64,000 nt of DNA from Nocardia brevicatena NBRC 12119 (GCF_000308495.1 NZ_BAFU01000243.1:1-64000); one strand, 5' to 3'; counted from the first letter of the stretch, positions 9,863 through 18,700 are shown. Numbers and translations are program-made. Notes: generated by a model not told the origin, from the letters alone.

Positions 9863-9999
9863 ACCGAGCTCTCGGTGATATTTGTCCTGGTCGGAGCTGT
9901 CGGTGGTCGGGGGATCAGGTAGACGCGATCGAGGCGGTGAATGGCGTGCCCCAGCTGGACGTGCGCCACAGACGCCAAGAGCGGATTGCCGAATTTAAC

Positions 10000-10026
10000 A
10001 TGCGCGCTTATTATATGTGCGCTCAT
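10000..10026. promoter_or_regulatory. Repeat operator overlapping the promoter of the SRPBCC-MarR operon
   Basis: Two 12-base direct repeats, ATGCGCGCTTAT (10000-10011) and ATGTGCGCTCAT (10015-10026), match at 10 of 12 positions with a 15-base period. They also form an imperfect palindrome with arms ATGnGCGC and GCGCnCAT centred at 10013. A TATTAT-like -10 lies within it. The site is 25 bases upstream of the operon's first start codon, which is typical of a MarR autoregulatory operator. Confidence 0.55.
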
Positions 10027-10050
10027 TGAATGAGTTGGGAGGAGCAGGGT

Positions 10051-10482
10051 ATGTGGAGTGCCACAGCGACCGTCGTGACCAAGGCCGATCGGAACGAGGT
10101 CTTCGCCCGCTACCGCGACGTGGCGTCGTGGAGTCAGTGGGACGAAGGGGTCGAGGACGTCTCGCTGGATGGGCCGTTCGAGGCGGGAACGACGGGCGTG
10201 CTGAGCCCGGCCGGCAGGCCGAAGGTCGCGTTCATCATCACCGTCGCCGAGCCCGGCCGCCGGTTCACCGACGTCGCCCGCTTGCCGGGGGCCCGGATGA
10301 CCTTCGACCACACGCTGAATGGCGGGACGGACGGCGGGACGGTCATCACGCACACGGTAACTATCAGCGGACCGATGGCATTCCTGTTCTCCGTGGTTAT
10401 CGGCCGCGCGATCGCGAAGGGTATGCCGGACGCAGTCCAGGCCCTGGCACGAGTCGCCGAGTCCGGGCGGGCAGAGATATGA
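10051..10482 (+). CDS. SRPBCC (START/polyketide-cyclase-like) ligand-binding protein
   Basis: A 143-residue helix-grip protein that encloses hydrophobic small molecules. The pattern WSATATVVTKADRNEVFARY, then WSQWDEGVEDVSLDG and RRFTDVARLPGARMTFDH is diagnostic for the fold. ATG 10051 is chosen because GGGAGGAG precedes it at proper spacing; an upstream in-frame ATG at 10030 has none. The gene overlaps the following MarR gene by four bases (ATGA), so the two are translationally coupled. In such pairs the SRPBCC protein often handles the ligand sensed by the regulator, but the ligand is unknown. Confidence 0.85.
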   Translation: MWSATATVVTKADRNEVFARYRDVASWSQWDEGVEDVSLDGPFEAGTTGVLSPAGRPKVAFIITVAEPGRRFTDVARLPGARMTFDHTLNGGTDGGTVITHTVTISGPMAFLFSVVIGRAIAKGMPDAVQALARVAESGRAEI

Positions 10483-10973
10483 CCGCGGCCGGTGGCCCTG
10501 GCCCGAGCCAGGGCTTCTTGCTGTGGCGGGCCACGCTGCGCTGGCAACGTGCGATCACGCGGGCGCTGCGCCCGCTCGGCCTCACACACGCACAGTTCGT
10601 GCTGCTCACCGGGGTCTGGTGGCTGTCAAGACAACAGACCAAACCCAGCCAGCGCGAGGTGTCCGACCACGCCGGCACCGACGCCATGATGACCAGTCAG
10701 GTGCTGCGCACCCTCGAGGCACGGGGACTGGTCCGCCGCGAGTCCGATCCGGCCGACGCCCGCGCCAAACGACTCTCGACCACCTCAGCGGGAGCCGCTC
10801 TCGTCGAACGCGCCATCCAGATCGTCGAGGAGACCGACCGCGACTTCTTCCGCGCGGCCCGCGACCCCGCCCAGCTATACAGCGTGCTGGCCGACCTCGC
10901 CGGGTGGGCGCCTACGCCTCGGGGGTCAGCGCAAACGAGTCCTGCCATCCGTGCAGACGACTCCAGAAACTGA
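10479..10973 (+). CDS. MarR-family transcriptional regulator
   Basis: A 164-residue winged-helix repressor that dimerises on palindromic operators and is released by phenolic or other ligands. The DNA-binding domain spans about residues 30-110: LTHAQFVLLTGVWWLS, SQREVSDHAGTDAMMTSQVL as recognition region, and the wing RRESDPADARAKRLSTT. Terminal helices for dimerisation are present. It is the second gene of a coupled pair with the SRPBCC gene and probably represses the pair through the repeats at 10000-10026. A strong hairpin starts inside its stop codon. Confidence 0.92.
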   Translation: MTAAGGPGPSQGFLLWRATLRWQRAITRALRPLGLTHAQFVLLTGVWWLSRQQTKPSQREVSDHAGTDAMMTSQVLRTLEARGLVRRESDPADARAKRLSTTSAGAALVERAIQIVEETDRDFFRAARDPAQLYSVLADLAGWAPTPRGSAQTSPAIRADDSRN

Positions 10974-11003
10974 CACCCACCAATCCGAAAGTGGGTGGGT
11001 GTC
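10972..11003. terminator. GC-rich hairpin terminator after marR
   Basis: GACACCCACC (10972-10981) and GGTGGGTGTC (10994-11003) form a perfect 10-bp stem with a 12-base loop. The stem begins within the marR stop codon. There is no T tract, as is usual for terminators in high-GC actinobacteria. Confidence 0.65.
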
Positions 11004-11329
11004 ATCGGAAGCGCGGGAACGGACACACCACACTGCGCCGAGGTGTCGGGAGTCCCCCGCGTCAACGAACCGGCTCGGCAAGGGCTTCGAGTTGTAGGGC
11101 TCGGTCCTATGACAGCAAATGCGGCGAGTCGTCGAGCGCTGGTAGGCATGCTGGAGCCATGCGGGAATTGATCTATCTGTTACAACGCAAGTTGAACAGT
11201 TTTCGTCGAGCAGAGGGGTCGCAGCAGCGGCCGGTTGCAGGAGTTCGAGGTGTCGCTGCCGCTCGATCTGGGGTTGCGGCTGTCGTTCGGTAAGAAGAAC
11301 AACGACAGCAACGATCGGCTGACACTCGA

Positions 11330-11705
11330 GGAGCCGGGTGTGGTGACCGAGCGCGACATCCTCGACGTCGATCGGCGATTCCTGCTTGTGTTGCTTGTTC
11401 CATACCGCGGAGCCGGTGTAGCGGGGATTGGTCAAGATCGTGCGCACCGCGCTTTTCGACCAGGCGACCCCGCACCGATGCCAGTTGCGTTCACGATCGT
11501 AGGCCGAGGGGCAGGGAGATACCCTCGGCGGGGAGGCGCTGCGCGATGGCAAACACCCCGAAACCGGACAGGTACTCACGGTAGGTGCGCTGCACGATCG
11601 GAGCGGTGACCGGGTCGGGCTCGAGCCGCTGCAGGCGTTTGCCGTCGGCGGCCTTGCCGGATTGGGATGCGGGCCGGCATCGGCGAGCCGATACCCATAG
11701 GGCGA
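11330..11705 (-). pseudogene. Large serine recombinase fragment
   Basis: The reverse strand carries the recombinase-domain part of a large serine integrase/resolvase in shifting frames: PYGYRLAD, then AADGKRLQRLEPDPVTAPIV, YREYLSGFGVFAIAQRL, PCPSAYDRERN and AWSKSAVRTILTNPRYTG. The catalytic N-terminal domain with the active serine and the C-terminal coiled coil are missing. At least two frameshifts are present. It cannot catalyse recombination. Confidence 0.65.
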
Positions 11706-11879
11706 CGGGAACCGATGGACCATGCACAAACGGACCATCCCCGCGCGTGTGTGGCCGACGAGTGTCGGTGGAGGGGAGTATTCCAACCTCGGACTATTCA
11801 GCCTGAGTTCGACTGTCTCGGTAGCGGATCACTCTGTGGCGTGCGTTCGAGCAGACACGTCAGAGCGACTACCTTGCGG

Positions 11880-12047
11880 ATTCGTTGCGACGGCAGCTGC
11901 ACACCGGGCAGTGGTAAGACCACCACCCTCGCCCGTCAAATCGCCGCCCACGCCGGCTGCCCCGCGATTATCCGCGACGAGATCAAGCAGGGCCCGGTGC
12001 GGGCCACACCTAACTCCCACGGACAGGAAACCGGTCGCGGCGCCTGA
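11880..12047 (+). pseudogene. P-loop AAA-type kinase/ATPase scrap
   Basis: A short segment encodes a P-loop GSGKTTTLARQIAAHAGCPA followed by IIRDEIKQG, as in small AAA or gluconate-kinase-like NTPases. Only the Walker A region survives; the frame ends at TGA 12045-12047. It has no start codon of its own and lies between recombinase debris and the amidase gene. Confidence 0.4.
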
Positions 12048-12111
12048 TGGTATCTCTTGGGGAAATCCCATCTCCAGGGTCGTTGAGATCCACAACGTAT
12101 CAAGGAATTTC

Positions 12112-13170
12112 ATGCCGATGCAGACAACCGAATCCGTCGACTCGCAGGCCGCGGCTCGCCCGGGCCGGCGGGCGGTGCTCGCCGGGGCTCTCGCGCTGGC
12201 TGGTGTCGGCCTGGTCCCGGATGCTCCCGCTGGTGCGCAGCCGCCGAGCGGGATCGATTGCCGCGGTGCGCGGTTTGTTGCCGTGCCGCCCGAAGTTCGG
12301 CAGGTGCGGTTCCGGCTGAACGGCGCGTGGGCCGATCCGGTGACGGTGCGAGCGGCGCAGCACGGCCGTGACGATCGGCAGGCGGCGCTGTCCGAACCAC
12401 TGGCGGTGCCGGCGGGTGCGGAGGAGATCAGCGCCGGCAGCAGCGGTGCAGTGGGACTGTTCGGACCGCCACTCGCCCAGCCGTTCCGCAAGCCGGTCAC
12501 CACCTCCTACACCTGGGGTTTCCCGGTGGTGACCAGATCCGGATGGGGCGCCGACGAATCCCTGATGACCTGGGGTGAACCAGAATTCGCGCCGGCGCAG
12601 CTGATAACCGTGCATCACTCGGCCATTCCGGACGGCACAGAGTACAGTGACTATCGCGACGCGGTCCTCGAAATCTTCCGCTACCACGCACTCCCGGCCC
12701 CGAATGGGCAGGGGTGGGGCGACATCGGCTATCACCTGGTAATCGACCCCAACGGCGTGGTCTACGCGGGCCGCAGCACCGGCACCACCACCGAGCCCGC
12801 CGACGACTCACCGATCTTCGAGCCAGGATCCAAGCTGACCCGCGGTGCCCAGATCATCACCGCCGGACACGTAGTGGGTGCGAACACCGGCAATATCGGT
12901 ATCTGCATGATCGGAGATTTCACCCACCATCTGCCCAGTAAGCCGGCCCTGCACAGCCTCGACATCGTACTCGCCCGGTTGTGCACAGGATTGGAGCTGG
13001 ATCCGTTCGCCCAGGTCCACTACGTCAACCCGGTCAATGGCAACACCGCCACCATGCCGGCGATCAGCGGTCACCGCGACTGGCAGGCGATCGCCGGCCC
13101 GACCGATTGTCCCGCAGATTTCCTGCACGGCGCCTTGCCGCTCCTGCGCGGGCTGTCGGAAGTCGGCTGA
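12112..13170 (+). CDS. Exported peptidoglycan amidase (PGRP / Amidase_2), Tat signal
   Basis: A 352-residue N-acetylmuramoyl-L-alanine amidase that cleaves the peptide from the glycan chain of cell-wall peptidoglycan. ATG 12112 follows AAGGA at five bases. The N-terminus has a twin-arginine-type signal (PGRRAVLAGALALAGVG) and a likely cleavage after PAGA, so export is by the Tat route. The PGRP fold covers about residues 150-345. Zinc ligands are visible as His in ITVHHSAIPDG, His in ISGHRDWQAI and Cys in PTDCPADF, with the conserved tyrosine region GDIGYHLVIDPNG. All are intact, so an active enzyme is expected. The gene is monocistronic between remnants and may serve cell-wall turnover or defence against competitors. 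Confidence 0.88.
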   Translation: MPMQTTESVDSQAAARPGRRAVLAGALALAGVGLVPDAPAGAQPPSGIDCRGARFVAVPPEVRQVRFRLNGAWADPVTVRAAQHGRDDRQAALSEPLAVPAGAEEISAGSSGAVGLFGPPLAQPFRKPVTTSYTWGFPVVTRSGWGADESLMTWGEPEFAPAQLITVHHSAIPDGTEYSDYRDAVLEIFRYHALPAPNGQGWGDIGYHLVIDPNGVVYAGRSTGTTTEPADDSPIFEPGSKLTRGAQIITAGHVVGANTGNIGICMIGDFTHHLPSKPALHSLDIVLARLCTGLELDPFAQVHYVNPVNGNTATMPAISGHRDWQAIAGPTDCPADFLHGALPLLRGLSEVG

Positions 13171-13242
13171 ACCCAGGCGGTCGGCATGTCCTATCCGCGG
13201 GAGCGTGCGGGCGGTGTCACAGGAAGGAGACTTGTTCGTGCC

Positions 13243-13774
13243 AAGGCATCCCCGAAGAGTTCCGTCGCAAGGTCCTGGATCTGGTCGCTGCCGGCCGACC
13301 GGTCGCGCAGGAAGCCGCGGATCTGAGCATCAGCGACCAGAGATCTACGTCCGGCACAAACAAGAACTGATCGACACCGGCCAGATCCCGGGCGCAACCA
13401 CCGCCGAGCAGTCCGAACTGGCCGCGGCCAAACGCCGCATCCGCGAATTCGAGCACTAGGTCGCCATCGGAGAAACGAGCTCGTGAGCTGCCAAAAAAAC
13501 AGGCCGGCGGCCCGAAAGGCGTTACGCGGCCATAGCTACGATCGCGAGCGAGGGATTGCCGGTGCAGGTCGCCTGCCCGGCTGTTGGACGTCTCCGAGTC
13601 CGGTTTCTACCACTGGAACCGACAGCGGTGGAAAACTCGGATGGAACTGGCGAACGCGATCTTCGAGTACCTCGAGATCTTCCACAACCGGCGCCGCCGC
13701 CACTCGGTCCTCGGTATGCGGACCCCGATCGAGTACGAGACGATGCAACCGTCCATCCAACCCGTGGCCTGAAG
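13243..13774 (+). pseudogene. IS3-family element remnant (orfA and orfB pieces)
   Basis: The orfA part reads IPEEFRRKVLDLVAAGRPVA (helix-turn-helix), then after a frame change RHKQELIDTGQIPGATTAEQ and AAKRRIREFE. Next come the start of orfB (ASEGLPVQVACRLLDVSESG in pieces) and directly its extreme C-terminus HNRRRRHSVLGMRTPIEYET, stopping at 13772. The whole DDE catalytic core is deleted, leaving about 530 of an expected 1,200-1,300 bases. Confidence 0.7.
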
Positions 13775-14200
13775 TCCAGTATCTCGACTCCACGAAACCG
13801 GGGGAACATCATCTCCGGTCGCGTTCAACATCCGTGCCGGCGAGGACGCTGTTGTCACGACTGCGCGCGCCGGGCACCGATCCGGCGCCCGGGGCTCCGC
13901 CGCTCCATCGACGTCAGACCGGAACACATTCCAATTGGGAGGGTTGTAGTACCGTGCGCGGGCCTGTTCGCACGTATCTCGGTCCGGGTATGGCCCGGGA
14001 TCGAAGTCCGGCCGGTGGGCGGATCCGGATGCGATGTAATCGGCAACGGATCGAGGGCGGGTGGTGACCTGTGCGGCCGAGATCAATGCTGCGGGAGTGC
14101 CTTTGGAGAGCTCGGGGGCGGCCGACGCATACGTCGTGCCCGCCACCGCCACCGCGAGCAGCACTGTGGTGACAATGGCCGATGCGGCTGAGATCTTCAT
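13607..14200 (-). CDS. Small secreted protein with an IS-derived C-terminal tail
   Basis: ATG 14200 follows AAGGAG at six bases. The first 33 residues are a clear Sec signal peptide (MKISAASAIVTTVLLAVAVA, then TTYASA). The mature part is short, rich in Pro/Arg and contains two Cys (DRDTCEQARARYYNPPNW and APDRCPARAVV). I recognise no family. The frame then runs into DNA that on the other strand is the end of an IS3 transposase (about 13774), so the last 55 or so residues are probably foreign and the natural C-terminus lost. Secretion may still occur. Total length is 197 aa. Confidence 0.55.
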   Translation of the reverse strand: MKISAASAIVTTVLLAVAVAGTTYASAAPELSKGTPAALISAAQVTTRPRSVADYIASGSAHRPDFDPGPYPDRDTCEQARARYYNPPNWNVFRSDVDGAAEPRAPDRCPARAVVTTASSPARMLNATGDDVPPVSWSRDTGLQATGWMDGCIVSYSIGVRIPRTEWRRRRLWKISRYSKIAFASSIRVFHRCRFQW

Positions 14201-14452
14201 TGCGTTCTCCTTCATGTGAGGGGCTGTCGCGCCGGCTTGCGCAATGGCTGCAGCAGAGATGGGCTCGGGATTGTGATCCCTTCGTCCCCGGACCGGTCCC
14301 GGGACGGTTTCAGCCGGTTGCCGCGCCTGTGCTGATGTGTTGGTGCCCAATGCGTCCGAGGGCGGGGGTCGAGCTGAGAGTGGTCCAGCGCAAGGACTGT
14401 TGTGTGTGGTGAAATCCCTCCACACTGGAAGTTGGCGATGAATGATTGAGTC

Positions 14453-15724
14453 ATGGATGTCAGTGAGGCAGCCCCGAACGGCTCCGTAGCCGCCGATCCG
14501 AGGCTCTGGGTTACTCCAACCGAAACGGCTGCGCTCCCCGACAGCGGCCTGGTGCCACCGGCCCGTCAGGTGGTTGCCGGGGTCGATCCGGACTTGTTCG
14601 GTCCCGGTCGGCCGGTGGGTGGGCGGTATCAGTTGGTGAACAAGCTGGGGCACGGTGGAATGGGCACAGTATGGAAGGCCCATGACACCGTGATCGACCG
14701 CGATGTCGCGGTCAAGGAACCGCGCGTGCCGGCGGCGGTACCCGATGGGGATCGGATGGTGGTGTTCGCGCGGCTCGAGCGTGAGGCGCGGGCCGCGGCG
14801 CAGGTCGACCATCCATCGGTGGTCACCATCTATGACGTGGTGTCGGAGAATGGGCAGCCATGGATCGTCATGGAGTTGATCAAGGGGCGGTCCCTCGCCG
14901 ATATTCTCGATGAGGGCACATTGGCGCCCGCAGAGGCGGCCCGGATCGCGCTTTCGGTCACTGGTGCCTTGGCCGCAGCCCATGCCTGCAAGGTGGTTCA
15001 CCGTGACGTGAAGCCATCGAACGTGATGCTCGCATCGTGCGGCCGGATCGTGCTGACCGACTTCGGAATCGCCCACATCGACGGCGAGGCACCGGTGACG
15101 CGGACGGGCACCGTCGTCGGATCAGCCGATTACACCGCTCCCGAACGCGTGCTCGGTCGGGTTCCAGGACCGGAGTCGGATCTGTTCGCCCTCGGGGTAC
15201 TGCTCTATTCGGCCGTCGAGGGCTTTTCCCCGTTCTGGCGTCAGACTCGGTATGCGACGTTCCAGGCGGTATTGCACGCTGAGCCTCCGACGCCGCGGCA
15301 GGCCGGCGATCTGGCGGGGCTCATCCTGCGATTGCTGAACAAGGACCCGGCCGCGCGTCCGATGTCAGCAGAGATTGTTTCGGCCCTGGACCGTGTCGCG
15401 GGACCGGCGTGCGCGTTGAACCGGGGGGCGATACCGGTGAAGAGGCAAGCCGGCAGTGGTGCGGCTCATCACAAGTGGATGTATCCAGCAGTGTCGGCAT
15501 TGACCGCCGTGGTCGTCGCCGGTGGTGCTGTCGCCACCGTGATGTGGCCCGGCCCGACGGCCGGCGGTACGTCCGGCCGGACGACGGCCTCGATCAGCGT
15601 TCCCGCGGGCTGGAAGATGGTGCACAAGCTCGGAGTTTCACTCGCGGTCCCCGCCAACTACGAGGCCTACGACTTGTACGACCACGGTGGTGGGGTGGCC
15701 TTCCAGGTGAAAAGGGGCAGATAG
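14453..15724 (+). CDS. Ser/Thr protein kinase (PknB-type), sensor domain cut by a frameshift
   Basis: A Hanks-type kinase anchored in the membrane. The kinase domain spans about residues 58-320: glycine loop LGHGGMGTVWKAH, ATP lysine K88 in VAVKEPR, catalytic loop HRDVKPSN, DFGIAH and the TAPE motif. A single transmembrane helix (about 343-364) leads to an extracytoplasmic domain. After VAFQVKRGR the frame stops at 15722-15724. One extra A in the run at 15707-15710 would instead give KKGQIDQEMLLLRWD and restore another 128 codons. Without it the kinase lacks most of its sensor domain. An FHA gene converges on it, a usual partner for phosphothreonine signalling. Confidence 0.85.
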   Translation: MDVSEAAPNGSVAADPRLWVTPTETAALPDSGLVPPARQVVAGVDPDLFGPGRPVGGRYQLVNKLGHGGMGTVWKAHDTVIDRDVAVKEPRVPAAVPDGDRMVVFARLEREARAAAQVDHPSVVTIYDVVSENGQPWIVMELIKGRSLADILDEGTLAPAEAARIALSVTGALAAAHACKVVHRDVKPSNVMLASCGRIVLTDFGIAHIDGEAPVTRTGTVVGSADYTAPERVLGRVPGPESDLFALGVLLYSAVEGFSPFWRQTRYATFQAVLHAEPPTPRQAGDLAGLILRLLNKDPAARPMSAEIVSALDRVAGPACALNRGAIPVKRQAGSGAAHHKWMYPAVSALTAVVVAGGAVATVMWPGPTAGGTSGRTTASISVPAGWKMVHKLGVSLAVPANYEAYDLYDHGGGVAFQVKRGR

Positions 15725-16110
15725 ACCAGGAAATGTTGCTGCTTCGCTGGGATGTGCCCGGCGGGTCCCCCAAGGAGCGAGCCGATTACTGGTATTGGCA
15801 ATACACGCAGAGCAAAACACTGACCGACCAACAGGTCACGCTCGCGGATACGACGGTGAACGGAGTGAAGAGTGTCGTGCTCACCATGACGTTCCGCGGC
15901 GACGGCGGGCAACTGTGGCGCAAGCGTGAACTGTTCTACAACGCCGGCCGCCAGCCCTGGAAAATCGTCGTCGATTGGGCCGTGGACGGCACGCAGGACA
16001 CCAGTGGCGATGAACTGTTCGACGGTGCCGTGCATACGTTCAGACCCGACCGACGGGCCGCCGCCTCACGGGTCGATTGCCTCCAGATCACAGGGCGACA
16101 ATGTTCCTGA
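15716..16110 (+). pseudogene. Frameshifted remainder of the kinase extracytoplasmic domain
   Basis: In the +1 frame the kinase reading continues as GQIDQEMLLLRWDVPGGSPK, DYWYWQYTQSKTLTDQQVTL and ELFYNAGRQPWKIVVDWAVD to TGA 16110. This is a compact beta-rich domain of the type found at the outside of actinobacterial kinases. The joined protein would have about 552 residues. Its last 45 bases overlap the 3' end of the convergent FHA gene. Confidence 0.7.
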
Positions 16111-16857
16111 GACCATCAGTTCTTGGAACAGGTTGTGGTTCAGCATATTTCCGATCGGCTGCGGGACCTCTTCGGTGGTCAGTCCGGCGACGCCGAGGGC
16201 GGACAGGCGCAGGCGCACGCCGGTGACCAGCTCTTCGACTCGCCGCCTTTTCCATCCCATGCCCGGCTGTATCTCGGCGAGCAGCTGCGCGGTGGCCTCC
16301 CATGTCCACGGTTGTGGCCAAGGTTCATGGCGTAGGTATCGCTGCCCCAAAGCGACCAGTGCGAGCCGCTCGGCGTCGCTGAGTTCGTAGGATGTTCCGG
16401 CATTGGTGAGGTGTCCGTGCCGGGGTCGGTGCTCGCACTGTTCGAAGGCGGTGACGAAGACCTCCACCAGGTGTTCGCGTCGATCCGAACCGCGAATGAT
16501 CAGCGGCGTGTATCCCGCGTCGAGAGGAATCGGCTCCTCGTTTCGAAACAACCAGTGCGACTGGGCGATCCGTATCGGTTGACTTCCCAGGTTGCTGACC
16601 CACCACCGACCACGAGCGCAGAGCAATCGACCGTGCAGGCGACTGATGCGAAGATCGTTCTCACCGACACACACATGAACCAGCGGCCGATTACGGCCGA
16701 AGACGATCTCGCGCCCTTCTCTCGGCCCGAAACTCGCCCCGCCGAGCAGAGACAGCACCGAAGCGGTTCCCGGGACAGGTGCGGTCGCTGCTGGGCCGAA
16801 ACTGCCGTGCCACGCCGACAACCGTTGTACACCTGCAAGTTCCAGAGTGTGCTGCAT
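16066..16857 (-). CDS. FHA-domain protein
   Basis: A roughly 263-residue soluble protein with an FHA phosphothreonine-binding domain at about residues 50-120. The core motif is present: FGRNRPLVHVCVGENDLRIS, RLHGRLLCARGRWWVSNLGS, with the conserved Arg, Ser and His. The C-terminal half has a conserved helical region (YELSDAERLALVALGQRYL, then RVEELVTGVRLRLSALGV) seen in actinobacterial FHA proteins with a wHTH-like segment. ATG 16857 is preferred (AGGA upstream); GTG 16911 is possible. It converges with the kinase gene and overlaps its frameshifted tail, suggesting that it reads the kinase's phosphorylation marks. Confidence 0.8.
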   Translation of the reverse strand: MQHTLELAGVQRLSAWHGSFGPAATAPVPGTASVLSLLGGASFGPREGREIVFGRNRPLVHVCVGENDLRISRLHGRLLCARGRWWVSNLGSQPIRIAQSHWLFRNEEPIPLDAGYTPLIIRGSDRREHLVEVFVTAFEQCEHRPRHGHLTNAGTSYELSDAERLALVALGQRYLRHEPWPQPWTWEATAQLLAEIQPGMGWKRRRVEELVTGVRLRLSALGVAGLTTEEVPQPIGNMLNHNLFQELMVSGTLSPCDLEAIDP

Positions 16858-17039
16858 TGGGTTTCGTCCTGTCTCACCGAGTGGGCTGTTGCCTTCCGTC
16901 GATAGTGACACCGCCGCGCGGGACCAGTCCCGGGATCGGACAACAGCACGGCGGGCGGATGCATCTCCGGTGGCAACCCGTATCGATGGTGTGGGCCCAC
17001 ACCGGCGTTTGCCGTCAGGTCAATTCTGAAGGGACCACC

Positions 17040-17459
17040 GTGCAGCAATTTCCACCATCGACACCAGCGCCGGCTCGCGACCCCTGGGCGGTCGCCCTGG
17101 CCGACGCGTCGCTGCTCGGGATCGGATACCTGATGGTCGGCCGACGCCGGGTGGCCTTCGGTTCCGCGCCTGTCACCCTGGTGTTGATCACCGTCCTCAC
17201 CTGTGTCGTGCGATCGGTGTGGTTCGAAATCGTCCTGGCGGCGTGGTGGGCGATGGTCACCGTGTATGGTGGGGTACTCGGGTCCCGGCCACCACGGTCG
17301 CGGCTATGGCGTCAGCGCGTCATCGCCTTCGCGGCCACCGTCCCGATCCTGGTCGCGTTCGCCGTGCTGCGGGTCGATATCGAGCAGATCGGGACACGGT
17401 CGACGTGCACGTTGGCTTCTGAGGACTGGTACTCCACGATGCGTTGTTGGACGCGGTAG
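17040..17459 (+). CDS. Small membrane protein, probably 3'-truncated
   Basis: GTG 17040 starts a 139-residue protein with at least three transmembrane helices: ASLLGIGYLMVGRRRVAF, VTLVLITVLTCVVRSVWFEI and VIAFAATVPILVAFAVLRVD. It lies divergently from the FHA gene, about 180 bases upstream of it. The last 30 or so residues (QIGTRSTCTLASEDWYSTMR) differ in character, so a rearrangement at about 17395 has probably replaced the natural C-terminus. Function is unknown; the location suggests a role in the kinase/FHA signalling unit. Confidence 0.5.
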   Translation: MQQFPPSTPAPARDPWAVALADASLLGIGYLMVGRRRVAFGSAPVTLVLITVLTCVVRSVWFEIVLAAWWAMVTVYGGVLGSRPPRSRLWRQRVIAFAATVPILVAFAVLRVDIEQIGTRSTCTLASEDWYSTMRCWTR

Positions 17460-17727
17460 GTGAGGTCGACATCGGTGGATCCGAGGAGGTCGCGTACGGG
17501 CGGGCTCGCCGGTGTTATGGGCACCGAGGAGGCGGTCGACCGCGACGACACCGTGGCCGACATGTCTCCATCGAGCACTGCCGTGAGCGTGGGGTGGGCC
17601 CTGAAGTCGGTCATCCGAGGTGTGCTCGTCGGTGCCAACGGAGCTTTCCGCGCAGCAGAACGTGGGCTACGTCTCGACGTCGTGGCGGTGCGGACTCCAT
17701 GCCGTCTCACCCTCGAGGAGGGTGCCC

Positions 17728-18700
17728 ATGATTCTGCAACGCAACGTCTTCACGATGCTCGACCGTTCGGCTCGCGCGTACTACGGCCGTGAGAAATGCC
17801 TCGGCTTCGAGGGCGAGACGAGGGCCTTCCGCGAACTGCGCGACCGGGCGTTGGCAGTGGCTGCCGGGCTCGACGCCCAAGGAGTCAGAAGCGGCGACCG
17901 CGTCGCGGTGATGGGCAACCGCATCGAGCGGGCCGAGGTGTTCTTCGCGCTCGGGGCCATCGGAGCGATCTTCGTGCCCGTCAACGTGCTGCTCGTCGGC
18001 CCTGGGATCGAGCATGTGTGCGACGACAGCGGCACCGGCGTGCTCATCACGGACGAGATCGCTTCGGCGAACGTGGCCGACATCGCCTCGACATTCGACG
18101 TGGTGATCACGATCGGTGGTTCCGTCCCGCCGCCCGGCGCCCGGTCGGTGACCTATGTGGACCTGGTGGCCGGCGGCACGCCGGAGTTCGCTCCCGTCGG
18201 CCCGGATCTCGACGACACCTTCGTCCTCTACTACAGCTCGGGCACCACAGGCCGACCGAATGCGGCCGTCCACACTCACGGTGGAGTGCTCTGGAACGCC
18301 TCCGGCCAGGTGCCGGGCCTGCGCCTGACCCGAGAGGTGCGGTATGCCGTCGTGCCCTCGTTCTCGTGGGCCGCCGGGTTCCACATCGTCTTCCTTCCTC
18401 TCGTCCGGATCGGCGGCTACTCGCAGACCAAGTGCACCGGAAACCCCATGCCGACGACATCGTGCGGATGCTCGTCGACGACCGCATCACCCCTGGCATG
18501 CTCGTACCCGGCATCCTGCGTGATCTTCTCGAGCGGCCCGACCTGATGGACGAGCTGCGGGCGAGCTCACCGCAGTGGATCATCACCGGATCAGAGCCCG
18601 TTCCGCTCTCGGTCGTCGAGGCGTGCGTCGCGACCATCACCCTGGATCGCCCGGAGAAGCTCAATGCGTTCCGGCTGGACCACATCGCCGAGATCCAGCG
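17728..18700 (+). pseudogene. Acyl-CoA synthetase N-half, frameshifted and joined to an enoyl-CoA hydratase scrap
   Basis: From ATG 17728 (GGAGG upstream) the frame encodes the N-terminal half of a class I adenylate-forming enzyme, with the AMP-binding motif YYSSGTTGRPNAAVHTHGG. Near 18443 a C4 run, probably once C5, shifts the frame. The continuation HADDIVRMLVDDRITPGMLV and QWIITGSEPVPLSVVEAC is in the next frame. At about 18627 the sequence changes abruptly to VATITLDRPEKLNAFRLDH, the N-terminal strand of an enoyl-CoA hydratase, which ends after 25 residues. The catalytic C-terminal domain of the synthetase is missing, so no acyl-CoA ligase activity is expected. This marks a deletion joining two fatty-acid genes. 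Confidence 0.7.

Noticed and set aside
11160-11293. Short plus-strand ORF beginning MRELIYLLQRKLNSF
   Set aside because: No ribosome site or domain; it lies at the edge of the serine recombinase remnant and reads like chance sequence.
13607-15076. 489-codon reverse ORF starting inside the kinase gene
   Set aside because: The first 290 codons are kinase antisense; the real gene starts at the signal peptide with its own ribosome site at 14200.
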